A stretch of 64,000 nucleotides of DNA from Phylloscopus collybita. Lineage: Eukaryota; Chordata; Aves; Passeriformes; Phylloscopidae. Positions 41,027 through 56,000 of the stretch are shown here, in pieces (positions within the stretch are counted from its first letter, which is position 1; the number at the start of each line of letters is the position of its first letter). The notes beneath the pieces were generated by a model. That model saw only the letters and a list, made by a program, of their open reading frames with translations. It had not been told where the DNA came from and searched no databases. The position numbers and the translations under genes were made by a program. The DNA is taken from positions 372,001 through 436,000 of the forward strand of contig JAJNNQ010000126.1 in the NCBI GenBank assembly GCA_027886175.1, written 5' to 3'.

Positions 41027-44000
41027 GTGAGGAGCGGGAGTGGCGCGCGGCCGGGGCTGCGTGCAGGTAGGGCAGGCCCGGGCGGGCGCGGCCGTGGGGC
41101 CGGGGCTGCAGGGCGGGGGCCTCCTCCACACGGGCCGGGTGAGCAGCGCTGGAGCCTCCGGCCGCTTCAGTGGGTTTGCAGGGCCACGCTGAGCAGCAGT
41201 GTGAGCACCCGTTGCTGATTTTACCGCCCTGCTTTCAGGGGCCTCTTTGTTCGGGTGACGATTGACGAGCGGCTCTTGGGCTCTGTCAGAATAGTGGAAC
41301 AAATTTAGCTCAGTTAAATGCAGACTGCATTGCAGTCTGAAAAACGTGAGGTTCGGCGTTTTCCCACTCGTGCCGGGAGAGTTACTGAGTGCTGCTCACA
41401 GTTACGGACGGTCAGGATCTGGTTAAATTTAGGATGGCCGTCATGTTCTGAAAGTTGTAACTTTGTACTGCACTGCGCTGTTGCAGAAAAAAAAAACCTC
41501 TTAAGGACAAGTAATGAAGGTTCCCTCGTTGTAGTGGTGACCTGCTTTGGACTAGATGATCTCCAGAAATCCCTTGTACCCCTGACGATTCTGGGATCTT
41601 GTGCATGGGATGAAATTGGCTCCGGAAAAGTGTCGAAGAGCGTGTGAACACGTTTTATAACAATGCCCGACTTAAAGGCAATTAGTAGCATGTCCGTGGT
41701 TACTGATGGCAGAACTGGTCAGAAAAAGGCACTAAAAGGGAGAGGTGAGAGGTTTGAGTGTGTCTTTAGTTAAGAGAAGCATAAAAGTTAGTTTTGTAGG
41801 AAAAGGCTTTGCAGCTGGTAGGGAACTTGTAAGTTTATCAAGTACTGACACTTAATGATTGGAAAAACTATGAGTTATTTAAGACTGAGATTTAATGTCC
41901 TGATAGTTCTGTGGGGTCAAATATGTGTACAAATTTAATTTTTACATCATTAGAACAGAATGTAGGATACTAGAATTAAAACTCCTATTTAGAGGAGAAT
42001 TTGCTTGAAATGTGCTTGTGCATGCATAACAGTATTTAGTTTTTATTTAAGCATTTATGTGGGGTTGTTTTTTACCTTTTAATGGAAATATGATCTGTGT
42101 TCTAGGAGCTGGAAAAACAACTCTGCTAAATTACATACTGACAGAACAGCACAATAAAAGAATAGCAGTTATTCTGAATGAATTCGGAGAAGGTATGTGA
42201 AAGTGCAGAAACCTTTCTTTTTGCCACAGAATGACAAGTACATAAAACTGCTGGAAACCAAAACTGTTGTAATTGTAAATCCGTTAGTGAAATTATTAAC
42301 ATACCTCATAGTCTTCAGAAGGACAGAAAGTCTTTTTTCATAAAATAGTGACATGCATTAATCTGTTTTGGACATGAATGCAGGTCCTCAGAGTAAGGTA
42401 AATAAATGCTTCACCCTATTGGAAGTTCTATACCTCCATTTGTCCCACTCAGTTTCAAGTAATTAGAAATTAAAATAGTATGTTGATAGATGATATTTTC
42501 TTTTATTTCCTTTCCCCTCAGTCATTTGCAGATCACAAATTATTCTGGACCAGGAAAATGGGGAGATGTGTGCTTGATGACTATGGTTCTTTGAACTCTT
42601 TTCTTTCAGGATTTTTAATTGTTCTGGCTATAATTTCATATCTGTACCATAGTCAGAAGCTTACATTGTTTGCACTGTGTTGGTGGGGGGCTTTTTGTTT
42701 GTTTTCATCAGCAAAGATGAGTGTCACTTTTCTGGTCACAGAGCCTAAAATAAAATTTACAGACAGAGCCTTTCTTTGATACGGAGGCACAGGCTGGTGT
42801 CCCTTTATTTTATCAAACTTTGTGGCACGTGTGACGTACCATCATCCACTGGGGTTTGATCTTTGTGGGATCAGCTTTGTCTCGGCTTTTAAAGTTCTCG
42901 TAAAATGGAAAATAAAAATTTCTTAAGATCATGTCAGAAGCATGGTCTCAGAAGAAAAAGAGTGTAATCCACATATCTCTCTCTTACAGGCATTGTCATG
43001 CAAGATTGTAAATTAAAAATATAGCGCTACTTGTATTTTCAGGAAGTGCCTTGGAGAAATCTCTGGCAATTAGTCAAGGGGGAGAACTCTATGAAGAATG
43101 GCTGGAGCTCAGAAATGGCTGCTTGTGCTGTTCAGTAAAGTAAGTAAGGACTATTGTACAAGTTCTTACAGTGGATATTGTGGGGAATTGAGGAAGGGAA
43201 GAAGGCATCCAGGATTTGATTCCTGAAACTGATGGTAGAATTGATTGAGATTTCTTTTGTCAGACGAAACAACAGTTGGAATTTGGGAGGTAGAAATTTA
43301 TTTCCTGTTGCTATCTTACTGGGTTTGGACTTGGTGTCTTTCAGAAAGTAATCTAAATATCAACTTTCAGACCACTGGGGTATTGTAGAGTAGGGATCTA
43401 TCCCTCTATTGTTAGTATTATATGCTTCCATGTAGAGAGCTAAAGATTCAGGTAGACTGAAACTAGCTCTTGAGTTTTCCAGTTTCCTCACAAAATATTT
43501 ACTTTGCTTCTTTCTTTGTTCAATATTGTATTCATCAAAAAGGATGAATGGAAAACCTTTTGTGACCTAATGAAACACAATATCCAAATCTGTAAGCTGA
43601 TGGTCTTGTTAAAGAGCAAGATATTATTTGTATCAGAGAAACAAACCCTGTTTGTTTCAATGCTGAATTGTTTGTACTAAGTTTGTAAATAAGGGTCGTG
43701 GCCTGTTTGTCCTGAAAATTTGGGAGAACTGGTCTTATGCCTTAAATAGTAATGAGTAGTAAGTGGAAAAAAGATGATCATACTGGATTGTGGTGTTCTG
43801 GGGTGTCTTGTTGCTATGTTCTATATACCGTGGTTTCTTGTATAAATTCTGTACATTCCTGCTTCAGGCTGACTTCATCAGCTCTAATTTAATAAATGGC
43901 ACATGTTAATCTTGGTGTGGGTTAGATAGAAAGGCAGGGCAACATGCTTCACTTCTGCTTCACCCTTATTTCTGTAATATCAGCTGCCAAACCAAGTAGT

Positions 44001-47000
44001 TACATATCTGCACAGCCCTGCTGTTCTTTACAGGTTGTTCAGTGTTTGAAAACAAATCTTTAAGTAATCTGATGGGATTAGGCAAATAAAATTTTCAGAC
44101 TAAAATGAAACAGAAAACTAAAATTTGCTTAATATTATACCAGCAGATAACTACAGTTTCATTGTAGACTGTAAGTCTGCAAATGTCCTGACTTAAAACT
44201 TTTGCTTTGATGATACCGACCCTGTTCTGCATCAGAAGATACATTTAAATACATGCTTTAGCTTGTCTTCTCTGTTCTCACGTTTAATTCTTTCTTCTTA
44301 CAGGGACAATGGTGTGAAAGCAATTGAGAACCTGATGCAAAGGAGAGGAAAATTTGACTATATATTGTTAGAAACAACTGGTTTGGCAGATCCAGGTAGT
44401 TCACATTACAATTTTCATAACCATGATAATTATTCTGTTTTTATGAAGTGCTTACTTGCTCACCAGTTAGTGTACTTTGACATATAAAGGGGTGAGTTGT
44501 CAGGCACCCATGCTTTGATGGTTGTATAGACTCCAGTGAATTGGTTAAGGTGCAAATATGATGTGTGTTTGGTTGGGTTCTGTTTGTTGAACTTGCTCTA
44601 AATTGAATCCAAAGGTTAGCAGAAATCCAGCTAAAATATATTTCCATTTAGAGGAGACACTGGGCTTAGCAGAGAGAATCATACTCTGAAACTAGTAGTT
44701 TTCAGTAAACTTTTGATGTTCTACATTCCTTCTTTTAGAGTCTAAATAGTTAGAATCTGTTGTATTGGTACACTGGTTGTGATAGGCCTTATATTTTGTG
44801 AAGGTGTAAAATATACTGTGAAACAGACTAGTACATTCTTCTTCAAGAGCAATAATAGATATTACAAAAAGCTTCTATGCTCTTCAGTAATATTTATTTT
44901 GAAAAGGTGTTTAAACTTGAGCTTATGTTAGGAGTAGCTATCCAAAACAGTTTTTTCCAAACCATCCACATTAAAAATCTGTTGTAGATGGAGAGGGAAG
45001 GAAATTCTTATCAGAAATTCAATGGTTTCCCCTTTAGGAGACTGGTGCTTTCCAGCTCAAAGCTAAATAGTTGTCATTATAAAGTAATTTTCTTCAAAAG
45101 ACAGGACATTGATTTGGCCTCTGTTACACACAAATTCTGTTTGAGTCAAATTGGAAAACTATTAAGCTTTTGGGGAAAAAAATCAATAGATACCAGAAAA
45201 CAATTTCAAGTTGTGGTCCCTGCTATATCTTGCATGAGTAAGCTCTGGAACAACTGACAGGTATTTGGGTCTGATATAGAGTGGTGTTTGAAGGACTGCA
45301 TCATATCACTTCAGGTGGACAGTTTTAGGTCTTGTAATGACTTCAGCTGCTGATCTTATTGGTAGCACTACAAATACAGATTTTCTATGAAATACCTCAA
45401 TGTATATAGTTTACTGGAAAACATCTCAATTTTGCAACTGTATATATATTGCACTTCTTAGGAGCTGTGGCCTCCATGTTCTGGGTTGATTCTGAGCTGG
45501 GAAGTGACATCTATCTTGATGGTAAGAAGTGCAGACCTATTTTCCTGTGTATTGGCATTTTGTATCTCGATTTAGAGTAATGTGTTCTTAGTGTTCTAAG
45601 GCTAGGTTTCAGAAAATGTTCGAAATATATGAACTTGGTTTTCATACTGCCAGATTTGATCACAGAGGTATCCCTGCTTATTTTGATGCTTGTTTATGGG
45701 CTTGGAGAGATGTTTCATCTTGCTAAATCCAACAAAAATTGTGTAATGCTTTTTTAAGGGATCAGATATGGACATCTTTTTATTGTGATGTAAGTGGGGG
45801 GAAATCTCATTAAGTACATGTTATAAAACCTCATTTAGGACTAATATTACAGCATGCTTTTTTTCTCTTTCTTCCTTCCCCCATTCTCCTGCAATGTAGT
45901 GTTTCTTAAAGGGTTTCCTATTCTTCTGAATTGATAACTTGTCAACACCTAGATGTTTCTGCCTTTTGTTTTCTGCTTTCTTCACCTATTGTATTTATTG
46001 GCTCTAATATTTGCTGTGTTCCAATAAAAACCTGAGATTACTAAAAGATAAACCATCACTATATGTAGTTTAACAGTGATGTTTTTAATGTAGGAAAGCA
46101 ACTACTTTTTGGCTTGAAAAAATGCCCTACTAACATTTTGGTCAGTCTGTGAAATACCCATTTACCCAAGGAAGGAAACATTGAGTTCAGTAAGAAAGGA
46201 CTTCCTGAGTTTCTGCCAGAGACTTGCAAATTCCTGGTCATTTACCATCAGAATGGCTGAATACATCAGTCAGTCCCTTAATCTGTTTCAATGTTCTGTA
46301 AAAGCATTCCTCAGCCAGTTTCCTCTCATGGAACATGAGGCATCTACTTTGCGAGAATTTACCTCACCTGGTTCTGTAGACATTTTATTACCACAGATAT
46401 GACAAGGAATAAAAAAAAATATTTAGGTAACAAGTTTAATCTTCAGATACTTTCAATGCTTCCAGTTTATTATAACTAGTTGTAAATGTGCTGATATTGT
46501 TACCTTTGTACAGGAGGTTTGCAAGTTGTTAAATTGTCAGCTGATTCCAGTTTCTGTTCCATTTTAATGTTTTCTTTTAGGTATTGTGTCTGTTGTTGAT
46601 GCAAAGCATGGATTGCAGGTAGGTTACTAGATTTGTTACATGTTTCAAAACTGCAGCATTAGAACAGCTATTGCAGTAATGTTCATGTGGATTAATTTAT
46701 TTTAACTATAGCTGTAATTCTTACATGGAATGAGGATGTATTTTATTATTACTATGTTTTGAATGGGAACAGGGAAGTACTGATATTCCCAGGAATTCTG
46801 ATTCTTACAGACACTGCAACATGTCTGACAAGAGTTGCCAGGTTGCCTCTATAAAACTACATTGCTGCACTAAAAACTCTTCACCATATTACCTAATTCA
46901 GTTTCCTACTTACCTAAGGCATACTCTTATTTGCAGTCATAGGAACCTAAGTTTATAATTTCTCTACTCAGTGTTTGTATACCCCTACTATCACATCAAT

Positions 47001-50000
47001 CCAAGCCTCTCCCAAGGTTGCAAATCATGAGTGGAAATTTGTGTCTTTCTGTCTTCTATAGCTAAGTACTTGGTTCCTTCTAGTTTTATCTCTTCACTTA
47101 GGAATCTTGCTTTTAATCCAAACAGGCATTTGGATTACTGTAAAAACAATGGAGAAATTGGTCACTGGTCTGTGTTACTTGAAAGGAGAATATAAGAACA
47201 GATGTCTTAGTGTAGTAAAAATTGAGTTAGGGCTTGGGCTGGGAAGGGTACTAACGTAATGGCAGCTGTGGTGGGGAAAAATGACAGCACAGGTGTCCTG
47301 GTACTGCTTCACATTGAAATGTTACATGGAAGCAGACAAAAAGAGCAGGTATTAGAGTAATCTGTATATAAAGTATAGTGTAAGAACAGACATATATAAC
47401 AGTGAGCTTAGGTCAGCAAAAATTGTGATTAAACCAAATAGTTCAGCTTTTTGGTTTTTTTGCACTAGATAGGTGTAAATATAACTATTTGCAACTTAAT
47501 AATTCAGGAGGTAACTGCTTTGATTGGGTGTTGATTTTTGCAGGATTCAAAAAAAAGTGACCATAAGAAAAAATTCCTTAATCACATAAAAATTCCATGC
47601 TGTTGAAGTGTTTTTAATACTTCTGCATTTACAATGGCTGCAAATGGGTCAGAGAACTGAAGAATAATGGTTTAAAAATAAGTGACTGATTCTTCCTGTT
47701 TAAGACTTTTTTTTGTTTGGATTACTGGGGTTTCTCCTTTCATTTTTGCTTATCTAAGAGCTGATTTATGGAAAGGGTAGCAGTCCTGTCCTCTCATCTA
47801 TTTGTGTTGGACTGGAACAGAACAAATCTAACCTCATAGCAAGCCAGTTTGACAAGTTACTATCATTGTGTTCTGCAAGAACTTTTGTGGAGAAGTTGGT
47901 AGAAGAGTGAGGGGAAGGGGTAATTTCCAAGCAGGAACTGTCTTCTAAATCAGCTCAATTATCACAAGAAATCATATAATGTTTTAGGTCAGCCCCGTTT
48001 CAGCTGGGTTCCCTCATACTAATTCAGATGTGTTTTATTGCTTGTAAAAATGTTGTTCTATTTATCTTTTTCTTCATGCACTGCTGAGTTACTTTCTTAG
48101 ATCAAATATAATTGTGTTGCACACAGCAGCACTGAATTGTTACTGTTTGAAATTTAGTTTTTTAAATATTAGATTTTCAAGTAACAGAAATAACACGGAA
48201 GTGTTTTGAAACATTCAAATTTTCCATCTACTATTACCTTTGGCAGCTCAGTGAAAACATACATTATCTAATCAGTAAACTTGTAAAAAAACCACTGACA
48301 TCTACTCAGGATAGTAGCAACTTCAGACTTTCTCAGTTGTGTGCTAAGTAAACAACTTTTGCTCTGTGTAAGAGGATTTACTAATTTGTTTAGTTTCTGA
48401 TTGCAAAGCCTGATCTCCACAGTTGCCTATTATTTAAAGAACTTTGCTAATGACATTGAGATAATGGGCAGCAATTTAAGTATGTCATGCTTCAAAGAAC
48501 CAGTCCATCACAAGAAAAGCTGACAAACATCCATGTGACCAGTCAGCCAAACTGAAACTGAAGTGGTAATTGACACCATGGGTTATCACTTAGCAGGTTT
48601 GTCACACAGCAATCTGAAATACTGATTTCTTTAATCGAGGGCAAACAGTTGGACAGCGTGAAGTTGCAGTCCTCAACTTCCGGGACCTGACATTGGGACT
48701 ACTGACATTTGTTCTTTACATGGCAACAAAGATTAATTGAGTAAAATCAGTACAAAGAGGATTACAAAGAAAAGGTCAGAGGAGAGGTTCCTGAGAGTCA
48801 TCATTTTACACTCTGCTTTAGGTTGAGCACAATCAGGAAATAGTTTTGTTTCTTTCTACATGATAGACTCACAGTATGCAATAACCTGTTTTTGTTTTTG
48901 AAGTAAAATACTGTTAGATGCCCAATAATTCCAATAAAAGAAAGAAAGTTTTCTAGGTTTTTAAAAATACATCTATTTCCCATGAGAATTGATCCCACTT
49001 TTAATTTGGTATTTCTGTAACTTGAAACTGAGATTTTAAAGTAATAATCCTGATACATTTAGAGCTGATGAAGGAATGCATAGGACTCTAACCTTCCCAG
49101 AGATGTAAGCAAGTTCTTACTAATATTACAGCATCGGTTTGAAGTTTTACTTCGTCCAGATGTCTGTGACATTTCTCTCCTAGAGATTGCTGCCTCCATG
49201 GCAGAGTGGGCAGAAAGTAACTTTTAGCTAGATCTTTGCTGCTTCAGTGTAGCTGTGCCTAAGTTAAGTTTTGTGTTCCTAAACCTTACGCTGCTGCTTG
49301 AGATGCAGGTATGCTTTTTCCTTTCACTAATCCTTCTGTGAAGACAAAAGACAAGTGGAGATGATACTGAAACTCCTGTAGCTTCTGATCTTGGACAAAC
49401 TTGCCAGAGTAGTGGTTTATTCATACAAACCTGGAAAAAGTTACCAGTTTTTACTATCAAAGTACAGTTTATCTTGTACAGTCTTCCAGAGGAAAAAAAG
49501 TTACAAATATGAAATGCTGTATTGCAAGCCTGGTCTGTGTTTTGCTAGGTAGTGGAGTTCACACTCATTTGTAAAATTACTGAGCCTTCGTTTTCTTCCA
49601 GATACATTTTTTCATTGTTAGTGTATGTCATGTTGACTTTTTTACTTCACTGTAAAGCTGAAAAATAATTAAAATAAATATTATAAAGTTTTTTAACTCT
49701 ATATCATTCTAATAATAAAATTAATTAGAAGAGTTTGCTTTAAGGTAATTATAAATCTCTGTAATGGTGGATAAATGTATATAAACGTCCTTTTTCACCA
49801 TCAGTTAACAGAAATATTCTAGATGCCATTTTCCTTAATACCTTGTTGAAAAACAAGCCTCAACTGAATTCTCTTTGGCTTTCTTTAATTGAAAATGAAT
49901 TTAAATTTAATTTGAATATGATTAATCCAATTCTCTTAATTTTTGTTTAGCACTTGACAGAGGAGAAACCAGAAGGCCTTATCAATGAAGCATCTCGGTA

Positions 50001-53000
50001 TGGATGCAGAATCAAGTTTGGAATTGTACTGTATAAAAGTTCATTGGAAATAGGTTCTTTTATAGGGCTTTTTTCTCCTGCTTTACTTAAAATGAGGTAG
50101 ATTGGTGTAATGAGGTAAAATATTGAAAAGTAACTTCATGTTTGATTTGATCTTTCTGCTAAGAACTGACTCTTCTATTTTAATAGTGATGGTATTTTAT
50201 TTAATTGAATGAGAAGCACCTATGTTGGGGGAATTAAAAGTTTTGTGTTAGAGTTTATCATGCTTGAAGCAGAACTGGAGATAGAGAGATACTTTTTAAT
50301 AAATGTGGAGCCACAATAATTAAAGGTAATTTTAACAATTGAAGTCTTTATAAAGCAAAGAGACTTCAAGTGTCACATTACAAGGACCATGTGCAAGGCA
50401 AACAGGGATTTGTAAAGCACTTTGGATTAGATGCCATAAAAACTGCCAACAAAGAAACAAACAAAGCAACCTGAAATGAAAGAATCTAGGAAGCCTTGAT
50501 TTGATCTGTTAGGGCACAGAAGAACTTATTGAGGAGAAGTCAGTAATACCTTAATCGTTCTCTGTGATGTTCTAATTTGATTAATGCTTGCCCTTCTGTA
50601 CTAACAATGTTCATACTATCTTTGGGGACCATGGAAGAGATGGTGTTTCTGCCTTACAGATAAAATATTTGTTAGTGATATCTTTTCCTCTCTTTTTTTT
50701 TTCTTAATACATAGGCAGGTTGCATTAGCTGATCTTGTAATCATCAATAAAACAGATTTGGTTTCAGAGGAAGAATTGAATAAAGTCAGAACATTTGTGA
50801 GGTATGAAACTTTTGGCATAACTGTAACACTGTACTGCCTCAAAAATTAATAATATTTGCTTCTTTACTGCTGTTAGAATAGAAATTAGATCTCATTATT
50901 ACATTGACACAAATTGATAAACTTTTAAGGGATTAAGAGACTGCCTCTTGCTAAAGGTATTCCAGTACTTCCGTGTGCTTACACAATCTTAACATTTTGT
51001 CTATCTAGGTAAGATTTGATGTTATTTACTAAGGACAGGCCTTTGTCTAAAGTGTTAATGTTTTTATGTTTCTGAGCAGATGTTGCCATTTTTGAGAATT
51101 AGCAGAAGGGGGAAAAAAGTCTGCTGGTAAATATGAGTTCACTAGCAAATGCAGAGATACATGGACGAAGTCCCACACAGTTATCATGGGAGCAGAAGAA
51201 CCATGGTCTGAATCAAATTAATGATTGAAGATGTTGCCCTTTTTTATCAATACCATGATACACCAAATTAAACATCAAAAATTTTAAATACTTTACAACT
51301 GTATTAGTTGTTTGAAATACGAAAATAAAAATGTTTAGGCTGAGCAGAGTGTATAATGAATAGCTTTGGATAGGAAAATGCTGTTTTCACTGGTGGTATC
51401 TTACCAGAACTGGTGAAGTTCCCTGGCTGTTACTAGAAACCAGGTATCCCTACCCATAGTGGGATAGTTATTTAACAAGCTGATAGCAGAGTTGGGGTGC
51501 TACTTCACTTGATGTTGTCCATGGTTAACATATTCAAAAAATATATCACAGTTGTATTTTCATCTAACTAATGATTTTTCTGTTTTATTTTAGGTCAATA
51601 AATGGACTTGTTAAAATTCTAGAGACACAAAGATCAAGGTATTAAATGGCCACTATTACTAGGTACTCGATCCTGCTTCTTTTGTGACAGTTTAAGTGTC
51701 CTATTAAATCAACTTTATTAAAGGAAAATTATTGAATTAGAAATATTTAATGCAATATTTGTTTTTTGAATAAGCATTCAGAAAAAAATAGTTTTGAGGA
51801 AGTAAAAATATTTTTTTAATTTATATTTTTCTTTGCTAGTGTTCATATTACAGAATTCCAGAATTAGTGAGTCTGGAAGAGAGCATAATTGGTCATCTTG
51901 TCCAACCCTCTTTCCAAGCAGGGTCATCCCAGAGCACATGGCACAGGATTGTGTCCAGGTGGTTCCTGAATATCCCCCAGGAGGGAGACTCCTCACCCTC
52001 TCTGGGCAATCTGTTCCAGTGCTTGGTCACCCATACAGTAAAGAAGTTCTTGCTTATGTTCAGGTGGAACTTCCTGTGTGTCAGTTTCTACCTGTTTCCT
52101 CTTGTCCTGTTCCCTGGCAGCACTGAGAGCCTGGTCAATCCTCTGATGTCCTCCCTTCAGATAATTCTGTACACTGAGGAGGTCCCCTCTCAGTGATCTT
52201 TTTGAGTCTGAACAGGCCCAGGTCTCTCAGCCTTTCCTCATTAGTGAGGTGCTCCAGTCATTTAAACATCTTTGTTGCCCTCCCCTGGCCTCCCACCAGG
52301 AGCTCCATGTCTGCCCTGTGCTGAGGAGCCCTGAACTGGGCACAGCACTCCAGGCACAGCCTCACTGGAGCTGACAGGATGGGCAGGATCATGAACTGCT
52401 AGGATCACAGAGTCTTTTCCATTAACTGCTAGCAGTGCTCTTCCTAATGCACCTCAGGACACCCTTGGCATTCTTGGCCACAGAGATACAGTGCTGACCA
52501 GCCTTGTGACTGAGGAGCAGCTTGCAAGGTCTGGTTGGTTTTGTGCACTACAGTGTTTTCCATCTATTGTGTCACCTTAAATATTGTTCTCATTGCTGCT
52601 GCAAATAAGTTGTTCCTACAAAATGATATTGAAAGCAGTGGAAGGAAGTTACAAGAAAAATATTGCACTGTTTTTGCTATTTTTAATTGAAATTCTGACT
52701 CAGATTTCTTCTTTAATAAGGACTTAAATGGATATTATGTTCCCAGGAGAGCATTAGGAGAGCTGTGTATCTTTCAGACTGCTAGGACTGATTAGTGCAC
52801 TTTTACATCACTTATTGGATTATTGTGGTCAATTTTCACAAAACATAGGTTAAGCAAATTTAAAGGGAAGATAAGAATTATTATCTTAATAAAGGATACT
52901 TGGCTCTTTAAAATTATTGGCAAATGTAGTTGGAAATCATAGAAAAAAATTCCTGCTGTTGTTGAGTGATCATATAGGACCATTTTTGAAGAAGATACTG

Positions 53001-56000
53001 AACTACATGATTTGTGTTTTAAATGTCCATTTGGGGAAGATCCAACATGTGATCTCTTTGCATATTGTACAGTGTCTGATGCCAGCTAGCACTATGTTTT
53101 GGATATGAGGTAAAGTGGGTCTCAGATTCAGTCCTCAACGACAACTCTTTGTTACATTAACAACATACAGGGTCTCTTCCATTATTAACCATTCCAAATG
53201 TGAAATAAGTACAAAAGTATTGTAACATATTGGTATGTTATTTGATGACATACCCTTTTTAAGGGGGAGTTGTTCCTGAAAAGCCTGCATTTAAGGGTTT
53301 CTATGCGTTTTTTTAGAACACTGCTGAGAACAACTGACACTGATCTGGTCATGAATTTTATGCAGGGATTGTTTGTAAATTCCGTTATTAATCTTCCATC
53401 TTAGAAACTGCTTGGTTCAACTACTCTTGAATGTAAAAGTTTAATGACTCTGTTTGTATTCCAGAGGTGGGTTTTTTTTACCTCTCATGTTTTTTTTTAT
53501 TTTAGCCACGTGTCATTAACTGCATCTGAAAAGCTATCAGTTGCTATTAGCAGTGAAATCTGTAGTCTGTATTGCTTTGTGAAGAAAAGTTTTTTATGCA
53601 AGTTTATAGGTAGCCATTCTTGTAAGCAGATATGATCAGTACTGCTTATTCTGTATTACATTTTTCATTTGCCTGTTTCAAATTGTGAAGTTGAAATTCC
53701 TAGTACTGGTGCTTGCCTCATGAAGTTGTTACAGTTTTGTTTGCTAACAGTGTGTCAGTATAAACAACATATATTCCAGGGGTTTGTGTCTGCCTTGAGA
53801 GGCTCAAGGTTCCATTTCCCATTTAGGGAAAATAATTTATTATTCAGGCATCCAGTAAAAGGGATTTTACCATATTTTTGGAAATACCTTGTATTTTACT
53901 GTATTTTTAAAAAAAATGTTTCTGTGCTTACATGTAAATAAACATAGCATTTCCTTGTATTAGACAGTACCAACCACTGATATTCAAAAATAAAGCTAAC
54001 TATTAATGGCATAAGTCTGATAGACAAGAAAAGAAACATAAGCTTCAGTGATCACCTTTAAAACCTGACATTTAAATACATCAAAAATACAAAGCTTTAT
54101 TTTTCCCCCTCTCTTTAGAGTTGATCTCTCTAATGTCTTGGATCTACATGCTTTTGACAGTTTATCTGGAGTAAGGTATGGTGATAATTTTGTTGTCTTC
54201 TATTAGAAAAAATACCTGTGTATGAAACAGACACTGAAATCCTGGCTCAAATTTGCATCTGAGTTTCTGTTAGAAATTCTAGTTTAGTCTGTCCTGTCTA
54301 GACCAGGAGAGTCACATTTTAAAAATTACTGCTTTGTAAGTGGTAATATAGATGGAGTTCTTTTCTTCAAATGCCTGCAAAAACCTTTTTGATCTTATGC
54401 AGTTAAATGAGGCAGAATGCGTGTGGTTGGTTGGCTTTCTTTCCCCCCAAAATGCAAGTTTTGGTTTAACATCAGAGTAGATTTGTACACTTCTGTGGTT
54501 CTTTTAAAGCATTTCAAAATTTTTCTCCTTTGTATCATGATGAAATGGAGGCCTCCTTAGATTTCTGGGAAAAGAATGAGGGGCTGAGGTTCCACAGCAA
54601 ACAAAGGCTATACAGATTCTGATCACTGTGTTTCTCATTCTTGGGGTTTTTTAATGCCAAATACATGCTTCAGTGTCCTGGATGGATGCAGAAGTTAAGT
54701 GGGAAGGAAGAGGAAAAGGTCTTTCTGTTCACTGTGTGTGCTGAAGCACAGCAGAGAGAGTGAGGAGCACTGGAGCAATCCTAAAGGAAAGGAGGGAAAA
54801 GGAGGGCAGTATCAGCTTCAGTTTTCTTCCTGGATACACACTTTTCACTCTAGATAATGGAATGGAGCAAATTCCTTATTCACAGAAGGGAGAAATTGCA
54901 GGACATGCAATTTAGTAGTCTCTATTAGATAATATGTGCTTGTGAGTTTTCCCTCTGAACTGGTATGGTACTATCAAAACGATAGGTTTGGTCTTTTTTT
55001 TTGTGTTGGCACTGGCTTTTGTTGTCTGAGTAGTGAAATACTGTAGTGTTTGTTTCAAGATTTCTACCAATGGCAGCATCAGGGAAATACCAAACTAGGC
55101 ATGCTTAACAAAGTCAGGAGAGGAGGGGGGCTGAGATATCCTTTAGAGTTAATAGATAACTATTAGTTTGTAAGCCAGATTATAAACTCATGTTCCAAGT
55201 TCTTAAAATGGATCAGCTAACTGAATTGATTCATGCTGGAGCCACACAACAGAGATAAAAGAGTAAAAAGATGTGAACCGTAAAAGGATTGTTCTTGATA
55301 ACAGCAGTTCACAGTTAGATCTGATTATCTGTAATACTAGGTAGTGTTCTGTGAAGTTTCCTAGTTTGCTGCACTTCACAGATCTGAGAAAGTTCTTAAG
55401 AAACTGCCAAAAAAACTCTATTGCTTTCCTCAGTATAGTCTTCTCTCTTATCTCAGACAGAAGTTACTTCAGAGCTTCTCAGTATCTGTTATTAAAACAG
55501 AGGGAACACTCTAAAATGTCAGCATTTAAAGACAAATTCTGAAAGTACCAAGAAGATTGTAGACTACTTAAGTGAGGTGTATTTTGTTTGTTTGAACTCA
55601 GCACAGCAAAATCGCTTACCCTGCTTTTAGTTCCTAGATACAGAAGTTTGTACATAAAATACTAGTGGTGGCTTCAGTGTCATCACCTGAGCAGAAAAAC
55701 TCTTTGCATCCAGCACCACTTGAACACAAATACACACCAGTACGTTAATAAATTTGTTCCTTTAATGGCATACTGCAGGAAGGAGTTCCGTCAGCAGACA
55801 GATACAACATTTGTTAGGTGTGACTGTGTGGTAGAACCTTGTAGTCTGTATATACCCTGAAGTTACAGGAAATACATCATGGATTCTGGATTCTGTGAAG
55901 GGCAGTATGAGAATAAGACAGCAAGGCAAAGGAAATAGGAGAAGTAGGAATGTGAAATGTTACTTCTGTAGCAGACAGTGTCTTTTTCCCCCACCATAAA

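Noticed and set aside
51833..52196. Two overlapping plus-strand frames of 97 and 109 codons in ZNG1 intron 9
   Set aside because: They lie in the reverse complement of a CR1 3' end, a common source of spurious frames.
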